Below, piece by piece: positions 45,801-57,156 of a stretch of DNA of 64,000 nucleotides. The DNA lies in NCBI GenBank assembly GCA_963678675.1, contig OY783192.1:22076472-22140471 (forward strand). The letters run 5' to 3'. The stretch comes from Xiphydria camelus (lineage: Eukaryota; Arthropoda; Insecta; Hymenoptera; Xiphydriidae). The position numbers and the translations under genes are program-made. The stretch's first letter is position 1. Each line of letters starts with the position of its first letter. Below the pieces are notes generated by a model. It searched no databases. It was not told the DNA's origin and was given only the letters and a program-made list of their open reading frames with translations.

Positions 45801-46218
45801 CTCGTGTAGAAATTGCTTGATCGAGCCCCTACAGGGCATTTTTAATTTGGCACTATCAGGGCTTCCACATCAGAATTATTCTGTCGGTAGCCTGACAAGG
45901 GCCTGACCAGGACCTAGTCGGGCATCTAAGTAATGCATCATCCATGGCATAGCTTTTAACGCGTTAACGAATTCGCGATGGGGCCTGAATTTAGTGTCTC
46001 CGCAGTGGGCCGGCGTTGTCCAAGCAGTAGGTATAATAAAATAAATATTGTATGTACCACGGGTGGTACACGCCGGCGTCAACGTGTTTTAAAGGCTCCG
46101 ACAAACAAAGTGTGACATACCCTATCGGGCACCTACTAAGGTTCCCGATCAGAGCCTCGTCAATATTAGAGAACCTAAGAGGGTCCGGATCACAGCCTTT
46201 AAGAAATGTCTACACGGG
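45801..46218. mobile_element. element P, relative of element L
   Basis: Left end CTCGTGTAGAAATTGC, inverse of right end CCCGTGTAGACATTTC. The interior repeats CGGGC / GCCCG-type words near both ends (GATCGAGCCCC, GTCGGGCATC, TATCGGGCACC, CCCGATCAGAG). Same end formula as L (CCCGAGTAGAAAT). No coding sequence. Confidence 0.45.
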
Positions 46219-46296
46219 TTGAGGTATTGACATCAAGGAAAATATTAATTTATAAGTAAATAGTTAAATATAGTCTCTAATATCAATGTTATTATA

Positions 46297-47918
46297 AACT
46301 TGCGTGCATAGAAATCGGCCCACTGTAAACTTTTGACTTTAACTATATTTTTTTTAGAAACTATTCATCAGATCAAAAAAAGAAATGTGCTGCTTGAAAG
46401 ACAATTTAATATGCTTTAATGTGAGTTTAAATTTGTGTCAAGAGTGCTTATCGTTTATATGCGTAGCAACCGGTAAACCAATGAAACGTGTTTATGTGGT
46501 GGTTATAACGAGAATAACAAACTTGTGAAAGATTGAAATTATTGCCTTTGCAATTAAAATTTGTACATTATTCGTTTTTCATAATTTGATTAGTTTTCAA
46601 GTGTGTTAGTTTAATGCATACTACACCGCAAAAAGCCGCCCAAGTTATTGCTTTAATCGAAAATGGACTTAGCTAGCGAGCTGTTGCTCGACAACTGGAT
46701 ATGACACGCGCAGCGGTTCGAAGAGTGTGCCAACGTTATCAAGAGACTGAAACCTTTCATAGACGACCTGGAAAAGGCAGAAAGCGATTTACAGCGGCTC
46801 GTGATGCCCGCTTTATTGTGTCAACAACATTAAGAAATTGCCGCCTTAATGCGATTCAAGTGCAACAACAGCTCCGTGAAGTACGAAGAGTGGCTATTAG
46901 TCAGTGGATAGTAAGACGAAGACTGCAGGAAAGTAACCTGATCCCTAAAACACCTGCGACTGGTCTAAAACTCACCCCAGCTCATCGTCAAACACGCCTG
47001 CGTTTTGCACGGGATCATCTGAATTGGACATTGGAACAATGGGGGTCTGTTTTGTTCTCAGATGAGACCAGAATATGCCTCTATATGGTAGCGACCGAAG
47101 AAGAAAAGTGTACCGGAGACCAAAAGAGCTATTTGTGCAGAATGCTGTATGGAAGAGCGGAGTGCTTATGGAGGTGGTTCCTGCATGATCTGGGGTGCAA
47201 ATTCTATGGAAGCACGAACCGACCCTGTTTTCATCCGTACGGGCGACCATGGTCACGGGAGAAAAGGTTTAACGGGTGCTAGGTATATCGAGGAGATTTT
47301 AGCAGTTCATGTGGTACCTTACGTCGACTACATTAGAGACGAATTTATTTTTATGCATGACAATGCGAAGCCGCACACCAAAAGAATCGTGCAAGATTAC
47401 ATTACAGAAGTCGAATTTCGGGTTATGGAGTGGCCAGCATGCAGTCCCGACCTAAATCCTATCGAACATTTATGGTATGAGCTAAAACGAAGAATTCGCA
47501 CTAGACTTCGTGCCCCAACCTCGATCCCAGAGATTATTCTTGCAGTAGAAGAAGAGTGGCATAACATCCCATAAGAAACAATAGCGAACTTGATTAGATC
47601 TATACCTAATCGTATAAAAGATGTTATTAGGGCAAGGGGGGTCATACCCATTTTTAAAAATTATGTCTTAAGTTGTTAATTGCCAATAGCCCTATTTCTT
47701 TTAGTTAAAAAAAAAGTTAATTTGCTTCATGCATTAATTCCACTATGTAAAACCTAAGACGCTGAAATAAATTGTAATAAATTTAAACTCATATTATAAA
47801 GCATATTAAATTGTCTTTCAAACAGCATATTTCTTGTTTTGATCTGATTAATAGTTTCTAAAATAAATACAGTTAAAGTCAAAAGTTTACAGTGGGCCGA
47901 TTTCTATGCACGCAAGTT
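46297..47918 (+). mobile_element. Tc1-family transposon, 1.6 kb, inactive
   Basis: TA|AACTTGCGTGCATAGAAATC at the left and its inverse before TA (47919-47920). The TIRs extend about 150 bp (CCCACTGTAAACTTTTGAC, AATTTAATATGCTT), long for Tc1. Contains one broken transposase gene. Confidence 0.88.
46614..47679 (+). pseudogene. Tc1-type DD34E transposase, broken
   Basis: ATG at 46614. HTH region with an in-frame TAG at 46674-46676. It continues through the DNA-binding domain (MTRAAVRRVCQRYQET; a GRKR-like GKGRKRF hook) to the first catalytic Asp in VLFSDETRICLY. Two frameshifts follow at about 47085 and between 47110 and 47145. The last part has FMHDNAKPH (second Asp) and SPDLNPIEHLWYELK (Glu), with 34 residues between, the DD34E spacing. 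A premature TAA at 47572 precedes a tail that stays open to TAA at 47677. Two stops and two shifts: not functional. Confidence 0.88.
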
Positions 47919-48901
47919 TAGTTGGTACGTTGATACTAAATACATTTGTTTGAGAACAAAATATTCGTGTTCCATTCTTGCTAACAAATCTAATAATAAT
48001 AATGTAATGACTGCTAGCCTTAAAATAATCCTACATTCCTCCCTAAAATTATGAATCTACTTTATCATTAAACCTACAGTCTCATAACCGTAATAGAGTT
48101 CAGTGTGAACCCATTGGATGATGAACGTCGTACATTTTGGACCCAGTGTGATTCCAGCAATTGTCGTAGGTAACGAAATCGCGTGCGTTACCGTGGCAAT
48201 GGGGTTTTCCTCGTAGCAACGAAGTTTTTCCCATGGCAATGTGGGATTAGTTACTCCTAGCAACGGAGCTAATTACCCGTGATACGGACTAGAATCTAAT
48301 CGACGTGTCGAACTGACCCGGGGGAAAACGCGAGATGGGGTAGTGGCGGGACACGGAAAGGCGCGAGAGGTTAACGACATCCGGAATGGATACGCACACC
48401 TACTCGAAAATCCATTACGCCTCTTACCATCGTTGTCGCGTCGTCGAGCCGTCGCGATATTACCCATTTGTACTTGTAAATTCTCGATGGTGTAGGTACG
48501 GTATTCCTAATTCGAGGCATGCCAAAAGCATTTGTAGATGAATAAGTTGATAATTTTAACGCTCTCTTGGAGGCACTAAAATACAGCTAGCGTCTCCTTC
48601 TATCGAAACTTAAGACTAAATTGGATAATTAAAAAAAGAACTAGAATTTGTATCCACTCTCATTCTGTAATTAGAGCGAAAATCATAAACTGAATGCATT
48701 TTTCGTAAATATGTACCTAAATATTGCAATTATTTCCCAACATAATAACCCCCATACAACAGAAACGAAATCGAAAAATAAACTTACTGCTAGCAGACGA
48801 TGCGGTACATGATGGTTATCGTGTTTGTTTGCAATTATTATTTCATTATAATCGAGGTTTTGCAGGTTTGTTTCTGTTTCGGGGTATACAAAGTGATAAG
48901 T
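47919..48901. other. interval with a half-site array, no gene recognised
   Basis: Unique-looking. 48181-48265 holds a periodic motif array (separate entry). A CpG-rich part lies at 48290-48440. ORFs running into the N gap are artefacts. Confidence 0.35.
48191..48264. promoter_or_regulatory. array of four TRGCAAYG half-sites
   Basis: CCGTGGCAAT (48191), TCGTAGCAAC (48211), CCATGGCAAT (48231) and CCTAGCAACG (48255) are spaced 20, 20 and 24 bp apart, all on one strand. GTAGCAAC/CTAGCAAC-type words resemble RFX X-box halves. Regulatory role is inference. Confidence 0.3.
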
Positions 48902-49101
48902 NNNNNNNNNNNNNNNNNNNNNNNNNNNNNNNNNNNNNNNNNNNNNNNNNNNNNNNNNNNNNNNNNNNNNNNNNNNNNNNNNNNNNNNNNNNNNNNNNNN
49001 NNNNNNNNNNNNNNNNNNNNNNNNNNNNNNNNNNNNNNNNNNNNNNNNNNNNNNNNNNNNNNNNNNNNNNNNNNNNNNNNNNNNNNNNNNNNNNNNNNNN
49101 N
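48902..49101. other. assembly gap, 200 N
   Basis: Exactly 200 unknown bases, directly followed by an AG dinucleotide run. Real size unknown. Confidence 0.98.

Positions 49102-49140
<39 letters not shown>
49102..49140. repeat. (AG)n microsatellite at the gap edge
   Basis: About 39 bp of pure AG repeat abutting the N run; probably the cause of the gap. Confidence 0.95.
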
Positions 49141-49144
<4 letters not shown>

Positions 49145-49175
49145 CCGGATTTAGATCTGCAACATAGCAAATATA

Positions 49176-49397
49176 CACTGAGAAAAAAAGATGGTAGATT
49201 TAATTAAATTAGCGGTCACGGGCGAAAGAACGCAAATTTAGTTAATTGAACTAATAATTTGTTTGAATCTACTGCAGCTTGTTTTCTTCAAACAGTTTTT
49301 AATCACTATAATAAAATTATGTAATTTAAGTAACAAAACTGGCACTCCCCACCCGTAACCGCCAATGCAGTCAAATCTACTATTCTTTTTCTCTGTG
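49176..49397. mobile_element. TA-flanked CACTGAGAAAAA MITE
   Basis: TA|CACTGAGAAAAAAAGATGG at the left, CTTTTTCTCTGTG|TA at the right, 222 bp, with AGATTT/AAATCT just inside. Same family as 27672-27877; ends resemble element F. Confidence 0.75.
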
Positions 49398-49773
49398 TAG
49401 TATGCGATTTTGTGGAAGACAGACGATGAATGCCAACGTTGATTGGTCGTGCTAGATAGGAGGGATTAAGCAGGACTGGCATTATGTCAACGATAAAATT
49501 CTTAAGGATGTTTCGCCCCTCTTGCAGAGAGGGAGTGGAGGTGGAAGGGAACAATACGATTTTCGTCAGTGTTCCAATCCCTGAACAAAAAAAAATTGAT
49601 TCTTTAATAACCTCCTTGAAGTTATATTTCATGATATCGGTCGAGCCATTATTTTTCTGTAACTTTACTTTATTATCTGTATCCTTAAAGTGTGTCAAAA
49701 AAATTATAGGAAAATATATGATAATTATTTTTAAAATATTGAAGCGGTCGGAAACAGCGGCAACGTCGCCCCA

Positions 49774-50786
49774 GGGTAATTCCATACCAAATCGGGCACT
49801 TTTTGGAGTAACATTTCGGATTTTGCTCAAATTTGGATATATTGTAGTCTTTATCGATGTTTAACCGTATCTCGAAGGATTTTTCAAAATGTTGAAAATT
49901 GTTGATTTTACAGCCACTTGAAAAATAACGCTGCTTTTTTTTCATTAAATTATAATTATCAAACCGGTGGTCGGCTGAGAATAATCTTTTGGGTACTAAA
50001 AGTGAAAGAGTTGAAAACCCAGAGAAAAATTGCATCGATCAAAAAGAAAATTTTTTTAATAATTTTATTTGCAATTGATTTAAACAAATGACGTATTTTC
50101 GTAGCTGGCCACTTTTTAAAAATCTGAAAAAAGCAAGCATATACTTTGATATCCTCTCTTTAACGACAAACAAACAAAAATAACGACACTTTAAAATTGA
50201 CGACACAAAAATTAATTGAAGTTGACGCCGCGTCGGAATTGGCACGTCGGCCCCGCCACTAGCCACCGGTCGGTGGGTTCGACTGGCTTGGCGACACGCT
50301 AGCGGCGGGGCCGACGCGGCGAGGCCGACGCGGCGTCAACTTCAATTAATTTTTGTGTCGTCAATTTTAAAGTGTCGTTATTTTTGTTTGTTTGTCGTTA
50401 AAGAGAGGATATCAAAGTATATGCTTGCTTTTTTCAGATTTTTAAAAAGTGGCCAGCTACGAAAATACGTCATTTGTTTAAATCAATTGCAAATAAAATT
50501 ATTTAAAAAATTTTTTTTTAATCGATGCAATTTTTCTCTGGTTTTTCAACTCTTTCACTTTTAGTACCCAAAAGATTATTCTCAGCCGACAACCGGTTTG
50601 ATAATTATAATTTAATGAAAAAAAAGCAGCGTTATTCTTCAAGTGGCTGTAAAATCAACAATTTTCAAAATTTTGAAAAATCCTTCGAGATGCGGTTAAA
50701 CATCGACAAAGACTACAATATATCCAAATTTGAGCAAAATCCGAAATGTTACTCCAAAAAGTGTCCGATTTGGTATGGAATGACCC
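49774..50786. mobile_element. 1-kb near-perfect hairpin element
   Basis: Arms 49774-50233 and 50327-50786, about 460 bp each, inverted; about 96-97% identical over the ~170 bp I compared base by base. Ends GGGTAATTCCATACCAAATC. The loop of about 90 bp is GC-rich with repeated GGCCGACGCGGCG words, against AT-rich arms. ORFs in the arms are mirror images and not genes. If transcribed, it would fold into a long double-stranded RNA. Confidence 0.85.
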
Positions 50787-51605
50787 CCCATAGAGTGTTA
50801 TAGAGAAGGCACAAGTTGATAACATTGCCTCACTAGAGCTTACTAGTTAAAACCCCGAATTATTAACAACATCCAACAAAAATAATATAAATTATAGTGA
50901 AAAGTGCTGTTTAAATGTATAAATATTAATCATTGCGGTTAATAATTTTCGCAAAACGTGAGCTCTATGAGCCTATATACGCTACACAGTAGATGTAACG
51001 CTTTTAACTCCAACTTTTGCCACTAGAGCGCATGATGGTACCCATGCACGATCCCTATACTTGGCGCGCCCTGCGGCGTTGCCGCACTTCACGACTGCGT
51101 GCGCAGCAATCTCCATCGTAAGCGAATTTACCAAGATTTCTTAATTATTTGTTATAAATTACTGCCCTGATCGATGTGTGAAAATATACCATTTATTCTT
51201 TGCATAATAATCTAGCGGTATCCAAAGTTTCATTACGGTAACCCAATTTTCCATCGTTTTTCCTAAGTTTCTGTGAATTTCCCATAAGAGCACGTGTTAT
51301 AAGTTGTCATTTTTATTTCAATTATAACTTTTTAATGAGTTAGTCAAGAGACTTGAAATTTTGCATACGGCTTTTAAAGATATTAAAGAATCTTGGGAAA
51401 AAATTTGAGTAACTTCTTATATTTTTGATAATAGAGGTGAAACATCCTTAAGCTGAGGTAGGTACGCTTGATTCTAACTAGAACTAGAGTGAAATCTGGT
51501 AAGAATCAGGCGTACCTACCTGACTGAAGAGTTTCGACACTGGCGGTTGCCGAACCTGCTTAACCTCTCCTACCCACGACGACCAATCAACGATGACGCT
51601 CATCG
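50787..51605. other. interval ending in a dispersed-repeat copy
   Basis: AT-rich, no gene recognised. 51440-51605 shares CTGAGGTAGGTAC, CTAGAGTGAAAT and CGACCAATCAACG-type blocks with the core of foldback 2 (14800-15000) and partly with 49430-49500. Confidence 0.4.
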
Positions 51606-53059
51606 TCTATCTATCTATATATATAAAAATGAATGTTTGTCTGTCTGTCTGTCTGTCTGTATGTCTCGTATGCCTTCCTAAATCGTTCATCCGATTGCGA
51701 TGAAATATTGGGAAATGGTTGGACGCATGCCTGCGATGGTTTCTGAGTTAGTAAATCTTATACAGGGTGTTCAAAAAGTCCCGATACGGCCGATTATCTC
51801 AGCGGGAAAACATTTTAGAGAAAAATGTTTAATACAAAACTTTAAGGATTTTCCCTTGGCTACCCAGTGGTCGTATTGGATTTGACCTTGACCGTGACCT
51901 TTAAGGTAATATCAAATGCCTTCCTAAACCGTTCATCCGATTGCGATGACTTTGGGGAATGGTTGGACGCATGCCCGCGAAGGTTTCTTATTGTTAGTAA
52001 ATCTTATAACAGGTGTTCAAAAAGTACCGGTACTGATGATTATTATGCCTTCCTAAACCGTTCATCCGATTGCGATGAAAAGTTGGGGAATGGTTGAACA
52101 CATGCCCGCGAAGGTTTCTGAGTTAGTAAATCTTATAAAAGGTGTTCAAAAAGTACTGGTACTGATGATTATTATGCCTTCCTAAACCGTTCATCCGATT
52201 GCGATGAAAAGTTGGGGAATGGTTGGACGTATGCCCGCAAAGGTTTTTGAGTTAGTAAATCTTATACAGGGTGTTCAAAAAGTACCGGTACGGATGATTA
52301 TTATGCTTTCCTAAACCGTTCATCCGATTGCGATGAAAATTTGGGGAACAGTTGGACGCATATCCGCGAAGGTTTGAGTTAGGAAATCTTATACAGGGTG
52401 TTCAAAAAGTACAGGTACGGATGATTATTTGCCTTCCTAAACCGTTCATCCGATTGCGATGAAATTTTGGGGAATGGTTGGACGCATGCCCGCGAAGGTT
52501 TCTGAATTAGTGAATCTTATAAAGGGTGTTCAAAAAGTACCGGTACTGATGATTATTATGCCTTCCTAAACCGTTCATCCGATTGCGATGAAAAGTTGGG
52601 AAATGGTTGGACGCATGCCCGCGAAGGTTTCTGAGTTAGTAAATCTTATACAGGGTGTTCAAAAAGTACCGGTACGGATGATTATTATGCCTTCCTAAAC
52701 CGTTCATCCGATTGCGATGATAATTTGGGGAACAGTTGGACGCATATCCGCGAAGGTTTCTGAGTTAGTAAATCTTATACAGGGTGTTCAAAAAGTCGAA
52801 CTATACTTGACCTAAATTTGACCTCCGCTGACAATAAAGGTAACATGGAAAAAATGGTCAAGGACACATTTGAACGTGAAAAAAAATTAATTTGACCTCG
52901 ATATAACCTTGAAGGTCATGGTCAAGGTCAAATCCAATATGACCATTGCGTAGCCCGGGAAAAATACTAAAAGTTTTGTATTAAAAATGTATTTAAACAA
53001 TGGTGGATGGACAAAATCAATCCACAATCTACCCGTGCGAAGCCGGGACGGGCTGCTAG
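51606..53059 (+). mobile_element. nonautonomous Helitron-like element, copy 1
   Basis: Starts (TCTA)n TATATATAAAAATGAATG with (GTCT)n after it; ends CCCGTGCGAAGCCGGGACGG, GCTG, CTAG|T. The hairpin plus CTAG is the Helitron 3' signature. Inside, seven tandem ~129-bp units (51931-52780) are bracketed by inverted ~100-bp segments (51818-51913 and 52901-52992). Subterminal inverted repeats around a central array resemble DINE/HINE-type Helitron derivatives. No Rep/helicase gene. Confidence 0.8.
51931..52780. repeat. 129-bp satellite-like array, seven units
   Basis: Each unit contains GTTCATCCGATTGCGATGA, GTTGGACGCAT, GAGTTAGTAAATCTTATA and GGTGTTCAAAAAGTAC. Unit starts: 51931, 52060, 52189, 52318, 52444, 52573, 52702. 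A related leading unit precedes at about 51686. These are long near-identical tandem units without spacers, so not a CRISPR array. Confidence 0.88.
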
Positions 53060-53840
53060 TACTTCTATAAAATCGTGCACGTTATATTTGCTATATTGCA
53101 GATCTAAGTCCGGACTATATATAACTGCATCTCCCGCCACAACATCGTGACATTACCGAGAAGCCTAAATTAAAACTGTCGTAAATTTACCAATAATTAT
53201 AATATTTTCTTGAATACTTTCTTTTTGGTGTGTTACAATATTCGATGCGTAGTACAAGCGACACAGCTATTAACACCTTCCAATAACAAATACATCATTA
53301 GATAGAAAGAGACAGAGGTATGTCAATGACTGAGGAGTTCGTCTTCTTAAGATTCCAGTAACTATACTGCTTACATTATGACTATACACAGAACAAAATT
53401 TTGATGTAAATGGTACACCAATTGCTACAAATTGTAACACTGCATTTACTAGGTATGTTACAAGCGTAGGGCAATGTTAAATTTACAACAGAAAAATGTT
53501 AAATTTACCAGGAAAATGTAAAATCAACACCAGACAGTCGAATACAATTTATGTATCGAGTAATTAATATGTACACAGAATTTAGTTGCATTTACAAGAA
53601 TCTATCTAAAACTTTGACTATGTAAATTCAATATCACCATTTTTTCCGTATATAAATTACACACCAAATGTAACAATACGAATACATTTGTTGTCCAACA
53701 ACCGAATTCGAAATAGCGTTGACCTACTCCACGAGAGATGAAAAACACAAATACGGACGCTCTTCATTCCCTCCTTTTCCTCCGTACAAAATGCAAGCCG
53801 CGTGAGATTCGCGCGCGTGATACCTGTATACTTACATATA
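53060..53840. other. interval with a possible MITE
   Basis: 53387-53648 starts TA|CACAGAACAAAATTTTGATG and ends CATTTTTTCCG|TA, a weak TA-flanked pair. The word TACACAGAATTT recurs at 53575. Otherwise nothing recognised. Confidence 0.35.
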
Positions 53841-54245
53841 CAGTATGTCCCGTGGATATGAAACGCAAGTATTTGAATTTCCCTGACATTTGACTTTGGT
53901 AGTGCTTGGAACGGTGCTGTAGTTAGAGTTGGCTTCAGAAGAGTGCGCTGCGTTCTTACGAGCCGTGTTTCGAGAGCGAAAAGTGTAAAACGTCTGATTT
54001 CCCAGGAACTGTTAATTCGGGAGATCGATGCGTCTAACCTCGAAATTAACTGAATTTATAAATAACGGTAAATATAATGTGTAGAAGTGATGAGAAATAA
54101 TTATACAGGTTTCGCGCGGAAACACGGCTCGTAAGAACGCAGCGCACTCTTCTGAAGCCAACTCTAATTACAGCACCTTTCCAAGCACTACCAAAGTCAA
54201 ATGTCAGGGAAATTCAAATACTTGCGTTATCCACGGGACATACTG
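53841..54245. mobile_element. Tc1-type MITE, CAGTATGTCC family, copy 2
   Basis: TA|CAGTATGTCC to GGACATACTG|TA, 405 bp; ends are intact, unlike copy 1 at 3221. The two copies are highly similar over their length (for example TTGAATTTCCCTGACATTTG in both). Confidence 0.88.
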
Positions 54246-54256
54246 TATATATATTA

Positions 54257-54921
54257 GGGTGGGCCAAAAAAAAGACTATTTTTTGTTTTTTAAATTACTA
54301 TGAAAACATTGTTGAGGATGACGAAAAAGAAATTCTGCTGAAGTTTCAGCTCTTAATATTAATATTAACACACACACAACTGCCTCATCGCAATTTTCTT
54401 TTTCCCGTTTAAATAACATGGGAAAATTTTTTTTAACTTTCAATTTTTATAAATTATTAACGGATTAGCGCATTCGAATGATCAAAACGTAATCTTGTAG
54501 GAAATCGTACGACCTACAAAAAAGGTATCTTATGAATTTTTGATAAATTTATCAGTTCGGAAGTTATTCGAAGTCAAAGTTGAACTGGTGGTCAATTTCA
54601 CGGTTTTTTTTTCATATTTGACACGAAATAATAAATTTATCAAAAATTCATAAGATACCTTTTTTGTAGGTCGTCCGATTTCCTACAAGAATACGTTTTG
54701 ATCATTCGAATGCGCTAATCCGTTAACAATTTATAAAAATTGAAAGTTAAAAAAAAATTTTCCCATGTTATTTAAACAGGAAAAAGAAAATTGCGATGAG
54801 GCAGTTGTGTTAATATTAATATTAAGAGCTGAAACTTCAGCAGAATTTCTTTTTCGTCATCCTCAACAATGTTTTCATAGTAATTTAAAAAATAAAAAAT
54901 AGTCTTTTTTTTGGCCCACCC
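54257..54921. mobile_element. 665-bp hairpin MITE, GGGTGGGCCAAAA ends
   Basis: TA|GGGTGGGCCAAAAAAAAGAC to its inverse before TA (54922-54923). Arms of about 300 bp are nearly perfect. It inserted 11 bp from the preceding MITE. Noncoding; Tc1/mariner-type target site. Confidence 0.88.
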
Positions 54922-54929
54922 TAATATAT

Positions 54930-55640
54930 ATACTTGTCTCATAATTAAATGGCGAAAGACGGGAGGCCGTCAACGCAATGACATCATGGCAGCGGTGCGG
55001 CAGGGCGCTTTCCGGCTAAGTAACGAGCTCGCGTTTCCGGCGACGTGCTCTGCTCATCGCTCGGCGGCACACACGGAAGCCTCTCTCTCTCCTTCTCTGT
55101 ATTCTAGGTCTACCCTAATCGATACGCGTACGGCGGTGGTGGGGGCGGAGTCCCTCTCGTTCTCAACGCAGCCGCCGCGTGATGGTAGTCCAGTGCGGAG
55201 AGATTAATCATCGTTCGATTTTAATATTGAGCGTGAATCGATACTCATTCTCGTTCGGCCGCCTTGTAATTTATTAATTCATTTCCGCGAGGCGAGACCC
55301 GCTACCCGCCCGGCTGACAGGACGACCGATAATTCTTTAACCGCCTCGCTCTAAACGCTTTTCGATTCTTTACCGAAAATTGAATTTGCTCTCGCGATCG
55401 GCTTATTACGCCCGAGTTAACGGCGCGCGGGCGCGATGCGCGCACGGAGCGCGCGTACATAAATGTGTCAGATAAATGAGCCGCCGCGCTGGTGCTTCTC
55501 GCACGCCGTATATCCACTGGGTACGACGGTTCTCATTCGAAATTTAGAATTCAGCGCGTAGCTGGAAAACATTTTCCCGCGAGAGGATAGGGTTCGGCGC
55601 AGTGGAGTCGTAAAGCCGTGCAATTTCTGACACGCGACTA
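54930..55640. other. CpG-rich block, no gene recognised
   Basis: GC- and CpG-rich with ORFs on both strands (near 54911 and 55302) that are compositional. Could be regulatory. 55640-56290 is AT-rich with no recognised feature. Confidence 0.35.
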
Positions 55641-56290
55641 ATTCAATTGGTATATACCCACTGAAGAATATAGTTCGGTTAATTTGTTGTTTATTACAGT
55701 TTCCACATAGTTACAAATAATATTCTGCACGAGGTAATGATACACCAGAAAAATTAGTAATCTGATAATTAAACGAATGATCGAGTACAGATTCCCGTTA
55801 CTTTTGCTACATTTATTCGTAAGAATAATTAAAACACATTTCTTTGGAGAATTTCATTACAAAATATTTATATACAGTACAAAAAATGGAAATTATAATT
55901 AAGATATAGGTAACTATAAACCCTTTACCATGCTCGCATAATTCGGAAAAGCGCATTTTTTCCCTCAACGTAATAACAGATACCGCAATTTACGGCAAAG
56001 TAATAACGGAGTTCCACGATCGATCACCCGCAGACTTCTAATGCATACCATATACAAATTACTGTACCGAACTGTAGAGGAGGCCGCGGTCGCGTCGGTT
56101 GAAACAGGGCGTCGAATGGAACATCGGACCTATATACGGCTCGCCACCAATCGGCGCGAATGAGGAACTTGCATGAAATTTTGTTTTCCTTGAAAATTCT
56201 ACTGAATGAAGCTATCGTGTTACAAAAACCAGGGAGCATAAGATGTAACTATATTAGAGAAATAGAATTAATTAATCGTGTCTTAAACGC

Positions 56291-56490
56291 CTAAACCACG
56301 CCCCGACCTAGAACGCAGCATGATTGGCCTAGACGCTTTTACTGTTCCGTGACGTCACACGTTCGATGATCATTGGCTAAATCTCAATTTCAACCAATGA
56401 CTGTCGAGTGCTCCTAACTACGCTCCACCCTAGAACGCAGTATGATTGGCCGATAGCGCTTTTACTGTTGCGTGACGTCACACATTGCTT
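56291..56490. promoter_or_regulatory. duplicated CCAAT/CRE module
   Basis: Two ~75-bp modules share CCTAGAACGCAG(C/T)ATGATTGGCC, CGCTTTTACTGTT and GTGACGTCACAC. Each has an inverted CCAAT box and a full palindromic CRE (TGACGTCA at 56350-56357 and 56473-56480). Two more CCAAT boxes lie between them. Suggests a CREB/ATF- and NF-Y-responsive promoter or enhancer. No adjacent coding exon identified. Confidence 0.45.
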
Positions 56491-57013
56491 CCCGCCGTTT
56501 GTGCGGCTCTTTCAAACGCTACATTTTTAACTCAAATTTGTGAAGGTATTTGATATGTTAACACCATAAGTTTATATACCGTTGAAATTGTAATTTTTGA
56601 CTCTATTTTATAAGCCAATAAAAAAATCATGCAAGTTCCTCATTGCTTTACCGTCCTAATTTCCACGACGCCCTCGACTTTATCTAGAGGAAGGTGGCTT
56701 ATATTGCACTACTTCTTAGATTTTCGTTTTTATTTTCAACAAATATTGACCAATAGTTTTGAATTTATTTTTAAGTGAAACTAAGCATATTTATTCGTAA
56801 GTTTTAAATTTCAAAAGAATGTGTTAAACGATAAATGAAACAATTTTTCGAACTAGTTGCAATCAATACGATCTAGGAAACAGGTTTCCTAAATCATGTC
56901 ACCGATATCCTAAATCGTACCTCCGTAGCTTTTATTAGAATTAACGACAAATAGAAATAAAAAGAGCGTATTATGTCGAATAGTAATGTCTTAATATTTA
57001 AAAATCTTATTCT
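56491..57013. other. AT-rich interval, nothing recognised
   Basis: No ORF, repeat or inverted structure that I can support. Confidence 0.35.
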
Positions 57014-57156
57014 TAATTGCGCCTACAGGCTACGCAACCAAACTGTTTTAGTTCAGATTTTCTTCCTTTACACACTTCATGAACACAAGAAGGGCAAACC
57101 AAGCATTGCAATATGTCCTCCGTGGAATGTTCTTCACATATAGAACAATACGACAT
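57014..57156 (-). pseudogene. Cys-rich zinc-finger fragment
   Basis: Minus strand from ATG at 57156: MSYCSICEEHSTEDILQC, then LVCPSCVHEVCKGR. A one-base frameshift follows; the next frame continues FGCVACRRN and TAA. The spacing (C-x2-C, C-x2-C, H-x3-C, C-x2-C) resembles the PHD-type finger at the C-terminus of pogo transposases here. Probably a transposase remnant or a decayed small gene. Confidence 0.35.

Noticed and set aside
48724..49207. ORFs running through the N gap
   Set aside because: Most of their length is unknown bases.
49306..50803. ORFs of 92 to 174 codons
   Set aside because: They lie in the arms of the 1-kb hairpin and appear as mirror copies; no family resemblance.
51931..52780. 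Regular repeats that could suggest CRISPR
   Set aside because: Units are 129 bp, contiguous, near-identical and without unique spacers, inside a eukaryotic Helitron.
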